NCBI GenBank assembly: GCA_937884755.1
Contig: CAKZYJ010000389.1
Location: 1-58,461, forward strand
Source: an uncultured Flammeovirgaceae bacterium
Lineage (GTDB): Bacteria > Bacteroidota > Bacteroidia > Cytophagales > Cyclobacteriaceae
Direction: 5' to 3'
Length of the DNA stretch: 58,461 bases
Positions within the stretch are counted from its first letter, which is position 1; each line of letters begins with the position of its first letter. Positions 36,007 through 45,784 of the stretch are shown in pieces. The notes under the pieces were generated by a model. That model was not told the origin of the DNA. It was given only the letters and a program-made list of their open reading frames with translations, and ran no database searches. The translations under genes and the position numbers were made by a program.

Positions 36007-37626
36007 TTATTCTGAGTCAAATGAAGCCTGAACCTGCGCTGCCAGGCTGAAGCGAATTGAGTAGAATGAGTATAGCTTAATTCGGTTACTCTCTTCACTT
36101 ACACTGTTAAGATTTGCTCGTACCAGTAGTTGAGTAGCCTCTCTGATTTTCTCAAATTTATCCTGGCCGATAGTAGCCGATAGCGGTAAGTCTCTATTAG
36201 CAGCTAAGGTTTCGCCAGTGTTTGAGTTAATAATCTCGGCAGCTATGAGTAGCTTTTCTTCTCCTTCAAAAAGGCTAATTGGCTCTCCATTGCCATCGTT
36301 TATGATACTGCCGTTGCCATCTAGGAAAAAAACTTGCAGATTGGCATCAATTGGAAAGTCATTTTCCGTCTTTAATAGCATCTTCAACTCCTTCACATCT
36401 TCTAGTTCGGAAAAAGACACGTCAATGGAGTCTTCTAACGTAAGATCAAAGCCAGCCTCCAGAGGTAACTCTAACCCAACCCCCACTTCTATCTGGCTAT
36501 TCGCAGAAACGAAGCTGGTGTCATTTTCTCCACTACTCAGCGCAAAACCAAATCTGTAGGCTAATCCGGAAGGGATATTCTCAAATGCTTCAGTGATATT
36601 TGAGGTTTCGTCGTTAATTTCATATGTTTCTGCCTCAACTGTAGCATTACGATTTTCCAGATACGGAATGGTGAAGCCTCCGTCAAAGAACTCGTATCCT
36701 GGAGAGTCTCGCAGTCGAACCACATTACCATCAATCTGTCCGATGTACAACTGGCTAAAATCAGGAGATACGGGCACACCATAAGAGTTTGTAAACGATA
36801 ATGTCATCCGAGGATTAGTAGCTATACGACCATCTACTACCCCATTTAGTGCTTGAATTTCGAGCGTATCAGCACCTATTGGAACTTGTATTCCGGAAAA
36901 ATTTCCCGATATAAACTCAAAGTCTAGACCATCCAATGAAAAGTTAAAATTTATCTCATCAGTAGAGTTGATAGGTTGACCTGATCCAACAATGCTGACT
37001 TCCATACCATACCCGATCTCACCGTCAGATAGATTTATACGGTATCCGGTCAAGTCTACTTCTTGCTGACTGTTACCTGACCCATTCCAGTACGGAAGAA
37101 TAAAGTCAAGAACTAATTCCTCCCCATCTGGGCTAAGTATATTTGGGAAAGTAGCTTTAACTTCAACATCATGTTGGTAGTCAGAGCTAATGGTAATACC
37201 CAGTGTGCCCTGACTACTTTCAATATCATAAATAGTTAAATCGTTAAGATCAAAAGGAATAGAGCCGTTAAACGTAACTGGAGGAGGGGTAAGATTAAAC
37301 ATAGGAGCATCCCTTTCTAATGAAAAAGACTCGGCAAACTGCTGGCTTGGTAATTCCGGAAAATACTCTCGAACAGGATCGGACTGTACTCCTGTTTCGT
37401 AAAAAAGACTATAAGATTCATCAGCATTTTTTCGTAGAGCTCCCGTTTCACCATCAGCTTGAAGCATGTCTTCTACGGTAAGCGTAGTGTTAAACAACGG
37501 AAGTGATACCTTGGGAGAAGGTGCTTTAACTTTTACATCGCTAAAATCTTCATCTGGAAGACAGCCACTGATGCCAAACATACCTACCAAACCGAGTGAT
37601 AGGATCATTCTCGACTTCTTGATCAT
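36007..37626 (-). CDS. Large lipoprotein paired with the DUF5723 protein
   Basis: From ATG 37626 (539 residues) the protein begins with a signal peptide ending in the lipobox GISGC. The frame is open 11 codons further upstream, but those would place the signal badly. The rest is beta-rich with repeated Ig-like blocks (FNGSIPFDLNDLTIYDIESS, LEDSIDVSFSELEDVKELKMLLKTEN). I do not recognise the family. It precedes DUF5723 by 16 bases, so the two are probably co-expressed surface components. Confidence 0.7.
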   Translation of the reverse strand: MIKKSRMILSLGLVGMFGISGCLPDEDFSDVKVKAPSPKVSLPLFNTTLTVEDMLQADGETGALRKNADESYSLFYETGVQSDPVREYFPELPSQQFAESFSLERDAPMFNLTPPPVTFNGSIPFDLNDLTIYDIESSQGTLGITISSDYQHDVEVKATFPNILSPDGEELVLDFILPYWNGSGNSQQEVDLTGYRINLSDGEIGYGMEVSIVGSGQPINSTDEINFNFSLDGLDFEFISGNFSGIQVPIGADTLEIQALNGVVDGRIATNPRMTLSFTNSYGVPVSPDFSQLYIGQIDGNVVRLRDSPGYEFFDGGFTIPYLENRNATVEAETYEINDETSNITEAFENIPSGLAYRFGFALSSGENDTSFVSANSQIEVGVGLELPLEAGFDLTLEDSIDVSFSELEDVKELKMLLKTENDFPIDANLQVFFLDGNGSIINDGNGEPISLFEGEEKLLIAAEIINSNTGETLAANRDLPLSATIGQDKFEKIREATQLLVRANLNSVSEESNRIKLYSFYSIRFSLAAQVQASFDSE

Positions 37627-37904
37627 AACCTGTTTTATTGTGGAAAAACTTGAAAGCAATAAGCTTGAAATGTTTGGAAAAAAGTAACCCTTCGTTTTTA
37701 TTACCGCACACAGGTAGGTTTCAAGTGCTTATTTGAAACAATAAAATATTTCGTTGAACTTTTTTTATAAAATTGCTCATAACGGTATTGCGTGTTGGCA
37801 AGTAGAGTTATTTTTACATTAAACTGATTATCAAATATTTGCGATTGAATATCATGCTATACAATCAATAATTTGGGATGATAACTCAAGATTACTAACC
37901 TATT

Positions 37905-38867
37905 ATGATCAATATTGAGAAGGTATGTAAGAATTACGGAGACAAGACGGTAATCAACCAGGTTTCGTTGGAAGTAGCTGAAGGACAGACATTGGCACTA
38001 TTGGGCACTAGTGGGTCGGGAAAGACAACTTTACTAAAAATGATCAACTACCTGATTCCTCCATCGTCAGGAAATATATACATAGCCGGTCAGGATAATT
38101 CTAAAATAGATGTAGCTAACCTTCGTAAACGCATTGGCTACGTAATTCAGCAAGTTGGATTATTTCCGCATTATACCATCCGAGAAAATATAGAGCTAGT
38201 ACTAAAACTAGAGGGGCATAGTCAGGAAGATCGGCAGAACCGTAGTGATGAATTATTAAGATTAGTCGGATTAGATGCAAGTGTTGGCGAACGTTACCCC
38301 AGCGAGCTAAGTGGTGGGCAACAGCAACGAGTAGGAATTGCTCGGGCTATGGCGAATGATCCGCCACTAATTTTGATGGACGAACCCTTCGGGGCATTGG
38401 ATCCAATAACCAAACAAGCGCTGATTGGTGAGCTACTGAATAAGCAGTTATTTAAGGAGAAAACAGTAGTGCTCGTAACCCACGATGTATTTGAGGCTAT
38501 TACTCTGGCCGATACCATCTGTCTGTTGGATGCCGGAGAAATTCAACAGATTGGTACACCTAAGCAACTTTTATTTTCACCCTGTTCAACTTTTGTAAAA
38601 AACTTCTTCGATGGCCAGCGATTTAGATTAGAACTACAAGTTACTACGCTGGCCGAAATTTGTCCTTTTATTTCATCAAGCATAGATACTAAGAATCCGA
38701 ACCTTAGCCATTCAATGGAACAAAGCGTTTGGGAATTGTTAGAACAAATAGAAGACCGGCAACTGGCGGGCGTAACTATAAATGGTGATGAAATGAACAC
38801 CAAGTCGGCTACGCCCGAGGCATTAAATCAGGCATTTTACGATTTCAAGAAAAGTGAATTCAGCTAG
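37905..38867 (+). CDS. Orphan osmoprotectant-type ABC ATP-binding protein
   Basis: This 320-residue ATPase has Walker A GTSGSGKTT (about 33-41), signature LSGGQQQRVGIARA and Walker B LILMDEPFGALDP. The spelling and the C-terminal ~80-residue extension are like OpuCA/ProV of osmoprotectant and glycine betaine importers, though no CBS pair is visible. A permease-substrate-binding partner usually follows; here a convergent lipoprotein gene begins 2 bases after the stop. It is therefore orphaned or its partner lies elsewhere. It might work with a distant permease. Confidence 0.8.
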   Translation: MINIEKVCKNYGDKTVINQVSLEVAEGQTLALLGTSGSGKTTLLKMINYLIPPSSGNIYIAGQDNSKIDVANLRKRIGYVIQQVGLFPHYTIRENIELVLKLEGHSQEDRQNRSDELLRLVGLDASVGERYPSELSGGQQQRVGIARAMANDPPLILMDEPFGALDPITKQALIGELLNKQLFKEKTVVLVTHDVFEAITLADTICLLDAGEIQQIGTPKQLLFSPCSTFVKNFFDGQRFRLELQVTTLAEICPFISSSIDTKNPNLSHSMEQSVWELLEQIEDRQLAGVTINGDEMNTKSATPEALNQAFYDFKKSEFS

Positions 38868-38869
38868 TT

Positions 38870-39574
38870 CTATTCGGTGAAACGGGTGATTTCACTGAGA
38901 GTGAAAGGGGCTGACTCTAGCATATTGCTCTCTAAACCAGTTCGATCTCTAATCACCACTCCTATCTTTAGACTGTCATTTCGGAACAAGGGCTTAAATA
39001 TGAGGGAGGGCGCTGAAAATTGGATAGTGCCCTCTAGAGGCTTAGTATTGGAGAAATCATCTTTCAATGGAGGAAACCTTCCGCCTAAAGGAGCCCGACA
39101 GATAGAAGGGTCTCCAAAATCAACAACTTCATATACACCATCACTTACCCGTCTTGATAAAGTCACCTCAAAATTTCTTACCAGGGGGTTAGGCTCTATC
39201 CAAATTGTATCAGTTATCGTATCATTCCCAACAATTATAGGGTTGTTACCTTGGGGAAAGATAAAATCAGTACAATTAAAGGGAGGCTGATTACCATCAT
39301 TAGGATCAAACTTAATAGGATCTCCATTTATGTCACGACGAATCGTGAAGGGGTCAAAAAAAGAACCTTCTCGAGCAGTTAATCCTAAATTCCCATCACC
39401 ATCTTGAAAATTAACTCTGATTACTAAGGTATCAGTAGCACCAGGTGGGTCTACAAAATAAAAATCATCAAAACTGATTAAGGCAGGCCTTAAATCATAA
39501 TCAGGCTCCTCAAAGCAGGAAGACAACCCTAGTAGAGCAATGAAGGGAATGACCAAAAATAAAGTCGGTTTCAT
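38870..39574 (-). CDS. Lipoprotein of unknown function
   Basis: This 234-residue protein has a signal peptide with lipobox (GLSSC) and a beta-rich body with NFQDGDGNLGLTAREG, a segment seen in many Bacteroidota surface lipoproteins. I do not recognise the family. It is convergent with the ABC ATPase gene (gap 2 bases) and shares no strand with the LuxE-like gene. Confidence 0.65.
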   Translation of the reverse strand: MKPTLFLVIPFIALLGLSSCFEEPDYDLRPALISFDDFYFVDPPGATDTLVIRVNFQDGDGNLGLTAREGSFFDPFTIRRDINGDPIKFDPNDGNQPPFNCTDFIFPQGNNPIIVGNDTITDTIWIEPNPLVRNFEVTLSRRVSDGVYEVVDFGDPSICRAPLGGRFPPLKDDFSNTKPLEGTIQFSAPSLIFKPLFRNDSLKIGVVIRDRTGLESNMLESAPFTLSEITRFTE

Positions 39575-39659
39575 ACTGCAGCAACGGTGGTGATCACACT
39601 TAAATAATTAATATAACGCACAAAGTTGGTTTTTGATATAAGCTAGTTTACTTTTCTTC

Positions 39660-40649
39660 ATGAGTTTTTCCCGCCAATTTAAGCGCCGTATATTGGATAT
39701 TAGTACTCATTTGTTTGAGGAACGGGCAATGGAGCTGTTTCATTGGCAGGCCGAACATAATTCTATCTACCGGACTTATCTCTCTTATCTAAAAGTAGCC
39801 CCAAAAGAAATAAAGCGTACCGCAAATATACCCTTTCTACCTATTGAGTTCTTTAAGTATCATCCGGTAGTTACGGGAGATACAAGTCAGCATCAGGTTG
39901 TTTTTGAGAGTAGTGGAACTACTGGACAAATTCGTAGCCAGCACTACGTAGCAGATCTGCCTTGGTATCAACAGATTTGCCAACGAGCATTTGAGCAGCG
40001 GTGGGGGCCACTCACCGATTATCACATTTTTGCCTTACTACCTTCTTATCTGGAGCGCAATAATTCTTCGTTAGTGGCTATGGCTGACTTTTTTATTAAA
40101 CAGAGTCAGTCCGCATATTCTGGTTTTTATTTAAATGATTTAGAACGGTTGGTACATCAGGTAGAAAGAGCCCGTCAAACTAATCGACGCGTATTACTAC
40201 TGGGTGTCACTTTTGCCTTACTTTCTTTAGCTGAGACGTATTGCTTACAATGGCCCGAGGTACTGATTATGGAAACCGGAGGTATGAAAGGAAGGCGAAA
40301 GGAAATTACTCGAGCTGAAGTACATGAATTACTTTTTAGTGGCTTAGGAGTAACCACCGTAGCTTCTGAATACGGAATGACGGAACTTCTCTCTCAAGCT
40401 TACGCTCAATCTGAAGGTCAATTTACAACCTCGCCTTGGATGAAGATTCTCATTCGGGATACCTATGATCCTTTTTCTCAGGCTCCCGACGGACGACAAG
40501 GCGGGATCAATGTAATTGACTTGGCGAATGTAGACTCCTGTGCTTTTATTGAGACTAAAGACCTTGGTAGAAGAGTAGACGAGAAGACCTTTGAAGTTAT
40601 GGGGAGATTTGATAATTCCGAAGTGAGAGGTTGTAGTTTAATGGTTTAA
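39660..40649 (+). CDS. LuxE/PaaK-type acyl-protein synthetase-like adenylating enzyme
   Basis: This 329-residue protein has the AMP-binding spelling FESSGTTGQIRS (near residue 80), LLLGVTFALLSLAE, METGGMKGRRKEITR and SEYGMTELLSQAY, which mark the LuxE-like branch of the adenylate-forming family. LuxE-type enzymes activate a carboxylate as the acyl-AMP and load it onto a carrier protein or thiol. No luxC or carrier gene is beside it, so the substrate is unknown. It stands alone with a small lipoprotein gene 68 bases downstream. Confidence 0.8.
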   Translation: MSFSRQFKRRILDISTHLFEERAMELFHWQAEHNSIYRTYLSYLKVAPKEIKRTANIPFLPIEFFKYHPVVTGDTSQHQVVFESSGTTGQIRSQHYVADLPWYQQICQRAFEQRWGPLTDYHIFALLPSYLERNNSSLVAMADFFIKQSQSAYSGFYLNDLERLVHQVERARQTNRRVLLLGVTFALLSLAETYCLQWPEVLIMETGGMKGRRKEITRAEVHELLFSGLGVTTVASEYGMTELLSQAYAQSEGQFTTSPWMKILIRDTYDPFSQAPDGRQGGINVIDLANVDSCAFIETKDLGRRVDEKTFEVMGRFDNSEVRGCSLMV

Positions 40650-40694
40650 TTATTTATTTTTTCATATTTTTATTTACATATGTACTATTTTTAG

Positions 40695-40702
40695 TATATT
40701 TG
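40695..40702 (+). promoter_or_regulatory. Bacteroidota-type -7 box (TAnnTTTG)
   Basis: TATATTTG at 40695-40702 matches the Bacteroidota consensus TAnnTTTG exactly, 15 bases before the ATG of the small lipoprotein. No convincing -33 TTTG was found, so the 5' end is inferred. Confidence 0.45.
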
Positions 40703-40717
40703 TAAAAAAGTATAGAT

Positions 40718-40861
40718 ATGAAAAATACTAAATTATTACTCGTTGCTATCGCAATTATCGGATTTTCCTCTTGCGCACCACGTTACACCTGCCCTGCTTA
40801 CGCAGTGAAAGAAGTGAAGAAAGAAGCACCAGTGGAGAAAGTCGATCAGGAGCAGATGTAA
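40718..40861 (+). CDS. Small 47-residue lipoprotein
   Basis: The ATG at 40718 and TAA at 40859-40861 frame a 47-residue peptide. It has a basic start, a hydrophobic core and the lipobox FSSC, then a short Lys/Glu-rich tail (KEVKKEAPVEKVDQEQM). Its layout is that of a small Bacteroidota lipoprotein anchored to a membrane. A matching TAnnTTTG box lies 16 bases upstream. The function is unknown. Confidence 0.6.
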   Translation: MKNTKLLLVAIAIIGFSSCAPRYTCPAYAVKEVKKEAPVEKVDQEQM

Positions 40862-40918
40862 TAACTCCTACCGAACGGTAGTTCAAATGAGTATTACGCT
40901 ACTCAACAAGGCTATTAA

Positions 40919-41380
40919 TTACGTTAGGCTACGAACTATTTGGGATACTCGTTCTTCCGGAGTTTGATTGGCAATACCAATAGTATCAAAATCGCCGCGA
41001 AGCGCTTGAAGCATCTGTTTTTCTAGCGCTATTTCATCCTTAGTTCGATACCCTTGTTCGCGGAGCAGATCAAGCAACCCTGCATCCCTGACTTGACTTT
41101 TCAAGAAGAATAGTAGAGAGGTCAATACCGAGAAGATCAGCCAGCGGCGATTACTAAGCAGCGCTAATAATATGCCACCCAGCGAAAGCGATGCAGCACT
41201 TTTATCAATTAGCTGCTCAACCGAAGTCTCCCGATCTAACTGGCCGATTCGGTGTTCAATAAATTGGGGATGATTGGCGTAGTACAGTAGCCTTCGGTTG
41301 ATTTTTTGACTATCACTATCTTCTGACTCAAAGGTGTGAGGAGTGTCTATTCCGTTGCTAGTAACATTTGTTTCTAACAT
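40919..41380 (-). CDS. DUF2892-like small membrane protein
   Basis: This 153-residue protein has a charged N-terminus (INRRLLYYANHPQFIEHRIGQLDRETSVEQLIDK), a hydrophobic hairpin (about 64-95: SASLSLGGILLALL then LIFSVLTSLLFF) and a charged C-terminus (EIALEKQMLQALRGDFD). The hairpin is similar to the YgaP-like DUF2892 domain found with or without a sulfurtransferase; here no rhodanese part is present. The function is unclear. It is not in an operon with its neighbours. Confidence 0.6.
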   Translation of the reverse strand: MLETNVTSNGIDTPHTFESEDSDSQKINRRLLYYANHPQFIEHRIGQLDRETSVEQLIDKSAASLSLGGILLALLSNRRWLIFSVLTSLLFFLKSQVRDAGLLDLLREQGYRTKDEIALEKQMLQALRGDFDTIGIANQTPEERVSQIVRSLT

Positions 41381-41524
41381 GGCGCTTTGGGTTAGGTTGA
41401 AAAATTCTGAAATGATTTAAAACCACAAAATAACACTACTTTCCTGGGACATTCAACAAAAACCTTAGCTAAAATAGTGAACTACTTCTGAGCGCGCTTA
41501 AAAACTGGCGAAATGAACCTTTGG

Positions 41525-43255
41525 TTAGTATCGCCAACTGCTTAGATCTGCTCCCTGAGGTGCCCCTTCTTTTATCCTTTCCAGAATTTTAGGAACGTAC
41601 ATGGTATTGTAGCGCAAGCGGGAGATGGCATTGGGTAGTTCCGGATCGCCATTCCAGCAGTGTTCCGCACCATCGCCATAAGCAACCTCACCATCGTAAT
41701 GAGGGTTTTCGGTGTTCACCAAAAACTCCTCCATCAACATTACGGCATTGTTTAGGTAATAATTATCCATATCGCCGCAGTAGATATGAATTTTTCCTTG
41801 AAGATCAGGGCCCAGTTTATCCCAGTCTCGCTCAAGAATGTACCGTAGATCATAGTTCTCCTGCCAGTATTCGGCTACGCTAGGGTCAATAGTACCTGTG
41901 CGTTTATCCCAGATAGGTTTTGGGTATCCATTGTCACCCACTGGGGAGTAAACCGCTTGCCAAATGTCCCACTGCTGCCCCGAGCGGCTATTAGTCCCCA
42001 ATGCTAACTCGCGGTGGTTCATGTCTTCCAGTGTTGTACTTACGTGACCTAAATAATCGCGCCGACCTGGGCGGAGAGTTTTTTTGTATTTACTAGGAAG
42101 ATAGTAAGCGTTAGTATCCTGGTAGATATCTACTACCGTGTATGCCCGAAAGTCGATAGGGTCGGGGCAAGCAGCAAAACAACCGTTATATTCTTCGGGG
42201 TACATCACTTGCGCGGCTAGTGCCTCCCAGCCTCCAGTAGAACCGCCGTAAAGAAAACGAGCCCAGCCCTCGCCGATACCTCTGAACTGTTCTTCGATGT
42301 AGGGAATCAACTCATAGGTAATAGCGTCACCGTAGGGTCCGAGATTAGCGGAGTTTACGGCGTAGGAATCATCGTAATATGGATTCTGATGCTGAATTTC
42401 AATAATGATCATACGAGGAAAATCTGGCCCCGTCCAGGTCTGATAAAAATCATAGGCTTCCTGCTGCTGAATGCGGTTGTAGCCCTCCAATCGGAAGCGT
42501 TCACTGTAGTCAGGGGCTAAGTCTGGGTCAGGTGGCTCCTCCCGGAAGCCCCGGAAAGTCTAGGGATCATGCCCGAGATAGATACATATGGCGTAACGAG
42601 CCTCAGGGTGTTCGTTAAACCCTTCAGGAAGCAAGATATTGGCTCCCAAGTACATGGGTCTTCCCCAGAACTCAGTGAGCAGATCGCTCTGCATAGTTGT
42701 ATGCTTAATGTATTTGGTATCTTCCGGCTTTTCAATGGGGGGAATCTCCTGATCCATCACAATATGAAAGGTTTCATCGTTTTCCGGATCAAAGGTGATT
42801 TTCTGCGGAATACTGTATAGGTTACCCGGCGAACGGTTCCAAACCTGGCCCTCTCCCTGGTCCATCGGAAGTTTTACCGTATACCCATTGGCTAGATTAA
42901 AGGTTTCGTACTTATGCAATAGTGCCTGCACATAGTATTCACCTGCGGGAATATCAGCCATGCTTTTCAATGGATAACCAAATACCGTGTCACCTACATG
43001 GGCCTCTTTTTCCGGCTCTAAACCATCTACATCTATTCCAAACACCAATTGGGTATTAGGCCCATCCTGAATTTGAAAGCGTGGCTCGTTCTCGGTATTG
43101 TCAGAGATTAGAATAAGCAACCGTCCGTCTAATGGTTCTTCATTCAATGACTCAGGAAAAGAAACCGCAAAGCGCCCTTCGTCCCCGCAAGCAGTGAGAA
43201 AAACGATAACGGCTAAACACAGATTTACGCTAATAGCATTAGAGAGAAATTTCAT
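41525..43255 (-). pseudogene. Secreted esterase (PHB-depolymerase/esterase-D-like), interrupted by one in-frame TAG
   Basis: From ATG 43255 the reading frame covers 576 codons. It begins with a signal peptide and lipobox (FLTAC) and continues to codon 232 (42560-42562), a TAG. The same frame goes on without further damage: TFRGFREEPPD, IIIEIQHQNPYYDDSYAVNSAN, the nucleophile elbow YGGSTGGWEALAAQ, a D-M-D segment and a late H (AEHCWNG). These two halves form one alpha/beta-hydrolase with a long N-terminal domain, of the kind found in surface esterases. The codon at the break fits a Lys or Arg. A restart at 42490 would make only the catalytic half without a signal. Either the gene is lost or the stop is an error. 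Confidence 0.85.
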
Positions 43256-43506
43256 AAAGCAGGTAGATGGTAGCGACAATAGTTATTACAGTAAAGCGAT
43301 GAACTCCGTATTAAATCAATCGGCTATGTTAAACTATTTTTTGCAAAAACTCTAATGCTGCCTACAAAAAGCAAAATTGCGGTTGAGAAGGCTCCAGAAA
43401 AGAGATCCATCACTGTATTATTCCTATTCGCTAAGAAGGGAAAGATCATGCTTAAAACCCAGTAGAACAGCTTCGCCAGCAAGCGATTGACTTGCTTAGG
43501 CTATTT

Positions 43507-45441
43507 TTAGTTTTTAACTGTTAGAGTCGTGATTAGTTGAGCTGAGCCCTTGAATGTGGCAGTAGAGTACAGAACGGTAGTTGGCTCCTTGATTCTAAAC
43601 GATGGAGAATACCAGCCCAAAATAGGGTCTTCTTGCCCTCGTACTTCTTTGCTGTGTAGCAATGAGTCAAATTGCACTTCTACACTTCTAGTTTTATCGT
43701 GTAGGAGAATATAACGTTGATTATCGGCTTTTTCTACATTTACTGAAGGATGTAAGTGTAAGGGGATCTCCGCGATATATTCCTGAGAAGTTTTAGCCAC
43801 CAAGTCATCAGTAATGGTGATAACCTCATTCTCCTTATCAAAAATGAGGGTACGACGATGCGTCACTCCCATTTTCTGTTATCCGTTATGTTCAGCTACT
43901 ATTTTATCTTTTTGTCCACTGGTTTCACTACTAATGATCTTAACTTTATAATGATTAATCCACATAGTAGGCCCAGTACTTTGGGCTTGGTTAGTCTGAT
44001 TAACTCGAATAGTATTATGGGCCAAAGTACCTATGAAATAGTTTCGCCATTCGGGATCGGTGTGATAGGTATAGGTCCCAGAATCAGTAATTATCGGATA
44101 TCCATCAATGTGTAGGTCAAACGCTAGAGCATCGGCATGGCCATGTGCTGCGATAGATAAAAAACCCAAAGGTGCAGCGTCCATATGAACGTATACCTCT
44201 TTTTCTTCTTGCTGCTGGCGTAGAAAAAAATGCCCCTCTTCTGTGTATAATTTAGATGGCTGTTCAACCGCTACCGACTTAACACTCTCAAATACTTTTT
44301 TCCCATCCTCACCGAACAATATTGCATTTTTATTGTCCCACCCTGAGCACTTACTCTTCCAACCAGGCTCTTGAAATAGCACTACTCCCGAAGTAAGGAG
44401 GGATTTAAAATTGTCCGGATGCCCATCTTCCAGGACAATAACTTTTCCATCGTCTTCGTCACCGTAGTACGGAATATTACCACACATATCCATCATCTGA
44501 TAGATATACTCAATAATATTTTTTAACTGATTTTGGTAAGCCTGAGAAAAGCTATTAGCTGTGTTTTCGGCAATAACGTAAGGGATTAAGAAGAAATCGG
44601 TGATAAATTGAATATACTCTGCCGCTTCTTCTTTATTAACTCCATTGGCAGAGTGTTGAGTAACAATCTCTTTTTCAAGTCCTTTCTTCGCATGGCTCAG
44701 CCATTTTTCCGATTCAGAAAATTTCCAGAAAGAAGCCGCAACAAATAGACCGGCGTACTCACTAATCAAGTGATTGTTAGCAGAGGAGTAATAAGAGGGA
44801 TTTTGGTAACTATACTGGCAATGCAGGTAGATAGTAGGTAGCCACTTAGACTTTACAAACTTCTGAAAGTCATCATCTGCATTCATCAATGAATTAACAT
44901 CTAGTATTTCCCAGCAAAAAAACCATACAATAAGCCGAATATTCACTTCAATATTGCTGTACCAATTGACTCCTATTAAGTAAGGGTTTTCTTCGATCCA
45001 GGATTCAATGGTTTTTCGAAATTGTATCAGGAATTGGGAATTTCCCGTATGGCGATACCGCAACGCAAGCAATGGTAAAAACTGTAGACGATTAATTTCC
45101 CATACGTGTTTAGCACTACCGTATTCACTGGTACGGATATTAATATCCTTAGCAAATGTCTTTGGAAATCGTCCTTCTGATGATATGTCTAGATGCCAGT
45201 CAATAAGTTGATCATAAGAAAAATATTGTCCAAAAACTGGAATTGAATGCTCAGTCATTAGAGGACTGGTTTCACCTATAGGTAAGATTGATTTTCGCCA
45301 TTGGAGTAACTTAGCATCTGATGGAAAGTAACCTTGCTGGGCTTTTCGTTCTTTACGTTTCTGCCAAAATTGGGCAGTACGGTAGCCAATTTCTGGCAAA
45401 GACATAGTTCGTAGGCGATGATAGTACCAATAGAGAAGCAT
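43507..45441 (-). pseudogene. Heparinase II/III-type polysaccharide lyase, interrupted by one in-frame TAA
   Basis: From ATG 45441 the frame covers 644 codons. The N-terminal part (LPEIGYRTAQFWQKRK, INVNWYSNIEVNIRL-type helical segment, then GMxxEEAAEYIQFITDFF) is the alpha/alpha toroid of Hepar_II_III_N; the rest is the C-terminal beta-sandwich (HMDAAPLGFLSIAAHGHADALAFDL, DSGTYTYH). Codon 521 (43879-43881) is TAA. The same frame continues for 121 residues (QKMGVTHRRTLIFDKENEVI) which belong to the beta-sandwich. The codon at the break is Tyr in relatives (HNGYxxMGVTHRR). The remaining part would be truncated within the C-terminal sheet. It lies at the start of the exopolysaccharide region and would have cut an acidic polysaccharide. 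Confidence 0.85.
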
Positions 45442-45784
45442 ACACAGTTAAGATCAATCTTTTATCTATTGTTCATTTACAAAGCGAAAGAATATCTTTT
45501 TGAAATAGAGTGCAATGAGATATTTTACCGTAAAGATATTTTTGGAAAAAATATAAGGCAGCACTAACAATAGTAAACTATTTCTACCAAAGTTGGAGGC
45601 TATAGTAAGCTGATACCAGCAAAGGGTGAAAGCAGTTATTTACGGCCAGCCTTCAATAAACAGGTGAACAACCTAGTGGTCGCTCACCTATCCATTGTCC
45701 TACGTCTGCATTCGTATTAATAAATACTTGGTAACTCTAATTTTGGCAATTATGAAATAGAAATGGTACTGCTAATAAACTAGT
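45442..45784. other. 343-base gap without a gene
   Basis: A+T-rich stretch between the lyase and the fasciclin/spondin gene. It holds a short inverted repeat (aggtga/tcacct near 45662-45690) but no T tract, so it is not a good terminator. No open frame of note is seen. Confidence 0.45.

Noticed and set aside
43352-43470. Short frame between the esterase and lyase genes
   Set aside because: About 36 codons, with no signal, domain or conservation cue.
45645-45700. Hairpin after the lyase as a terminator
   Set aside because: No T run follows and the stem is short and broken.
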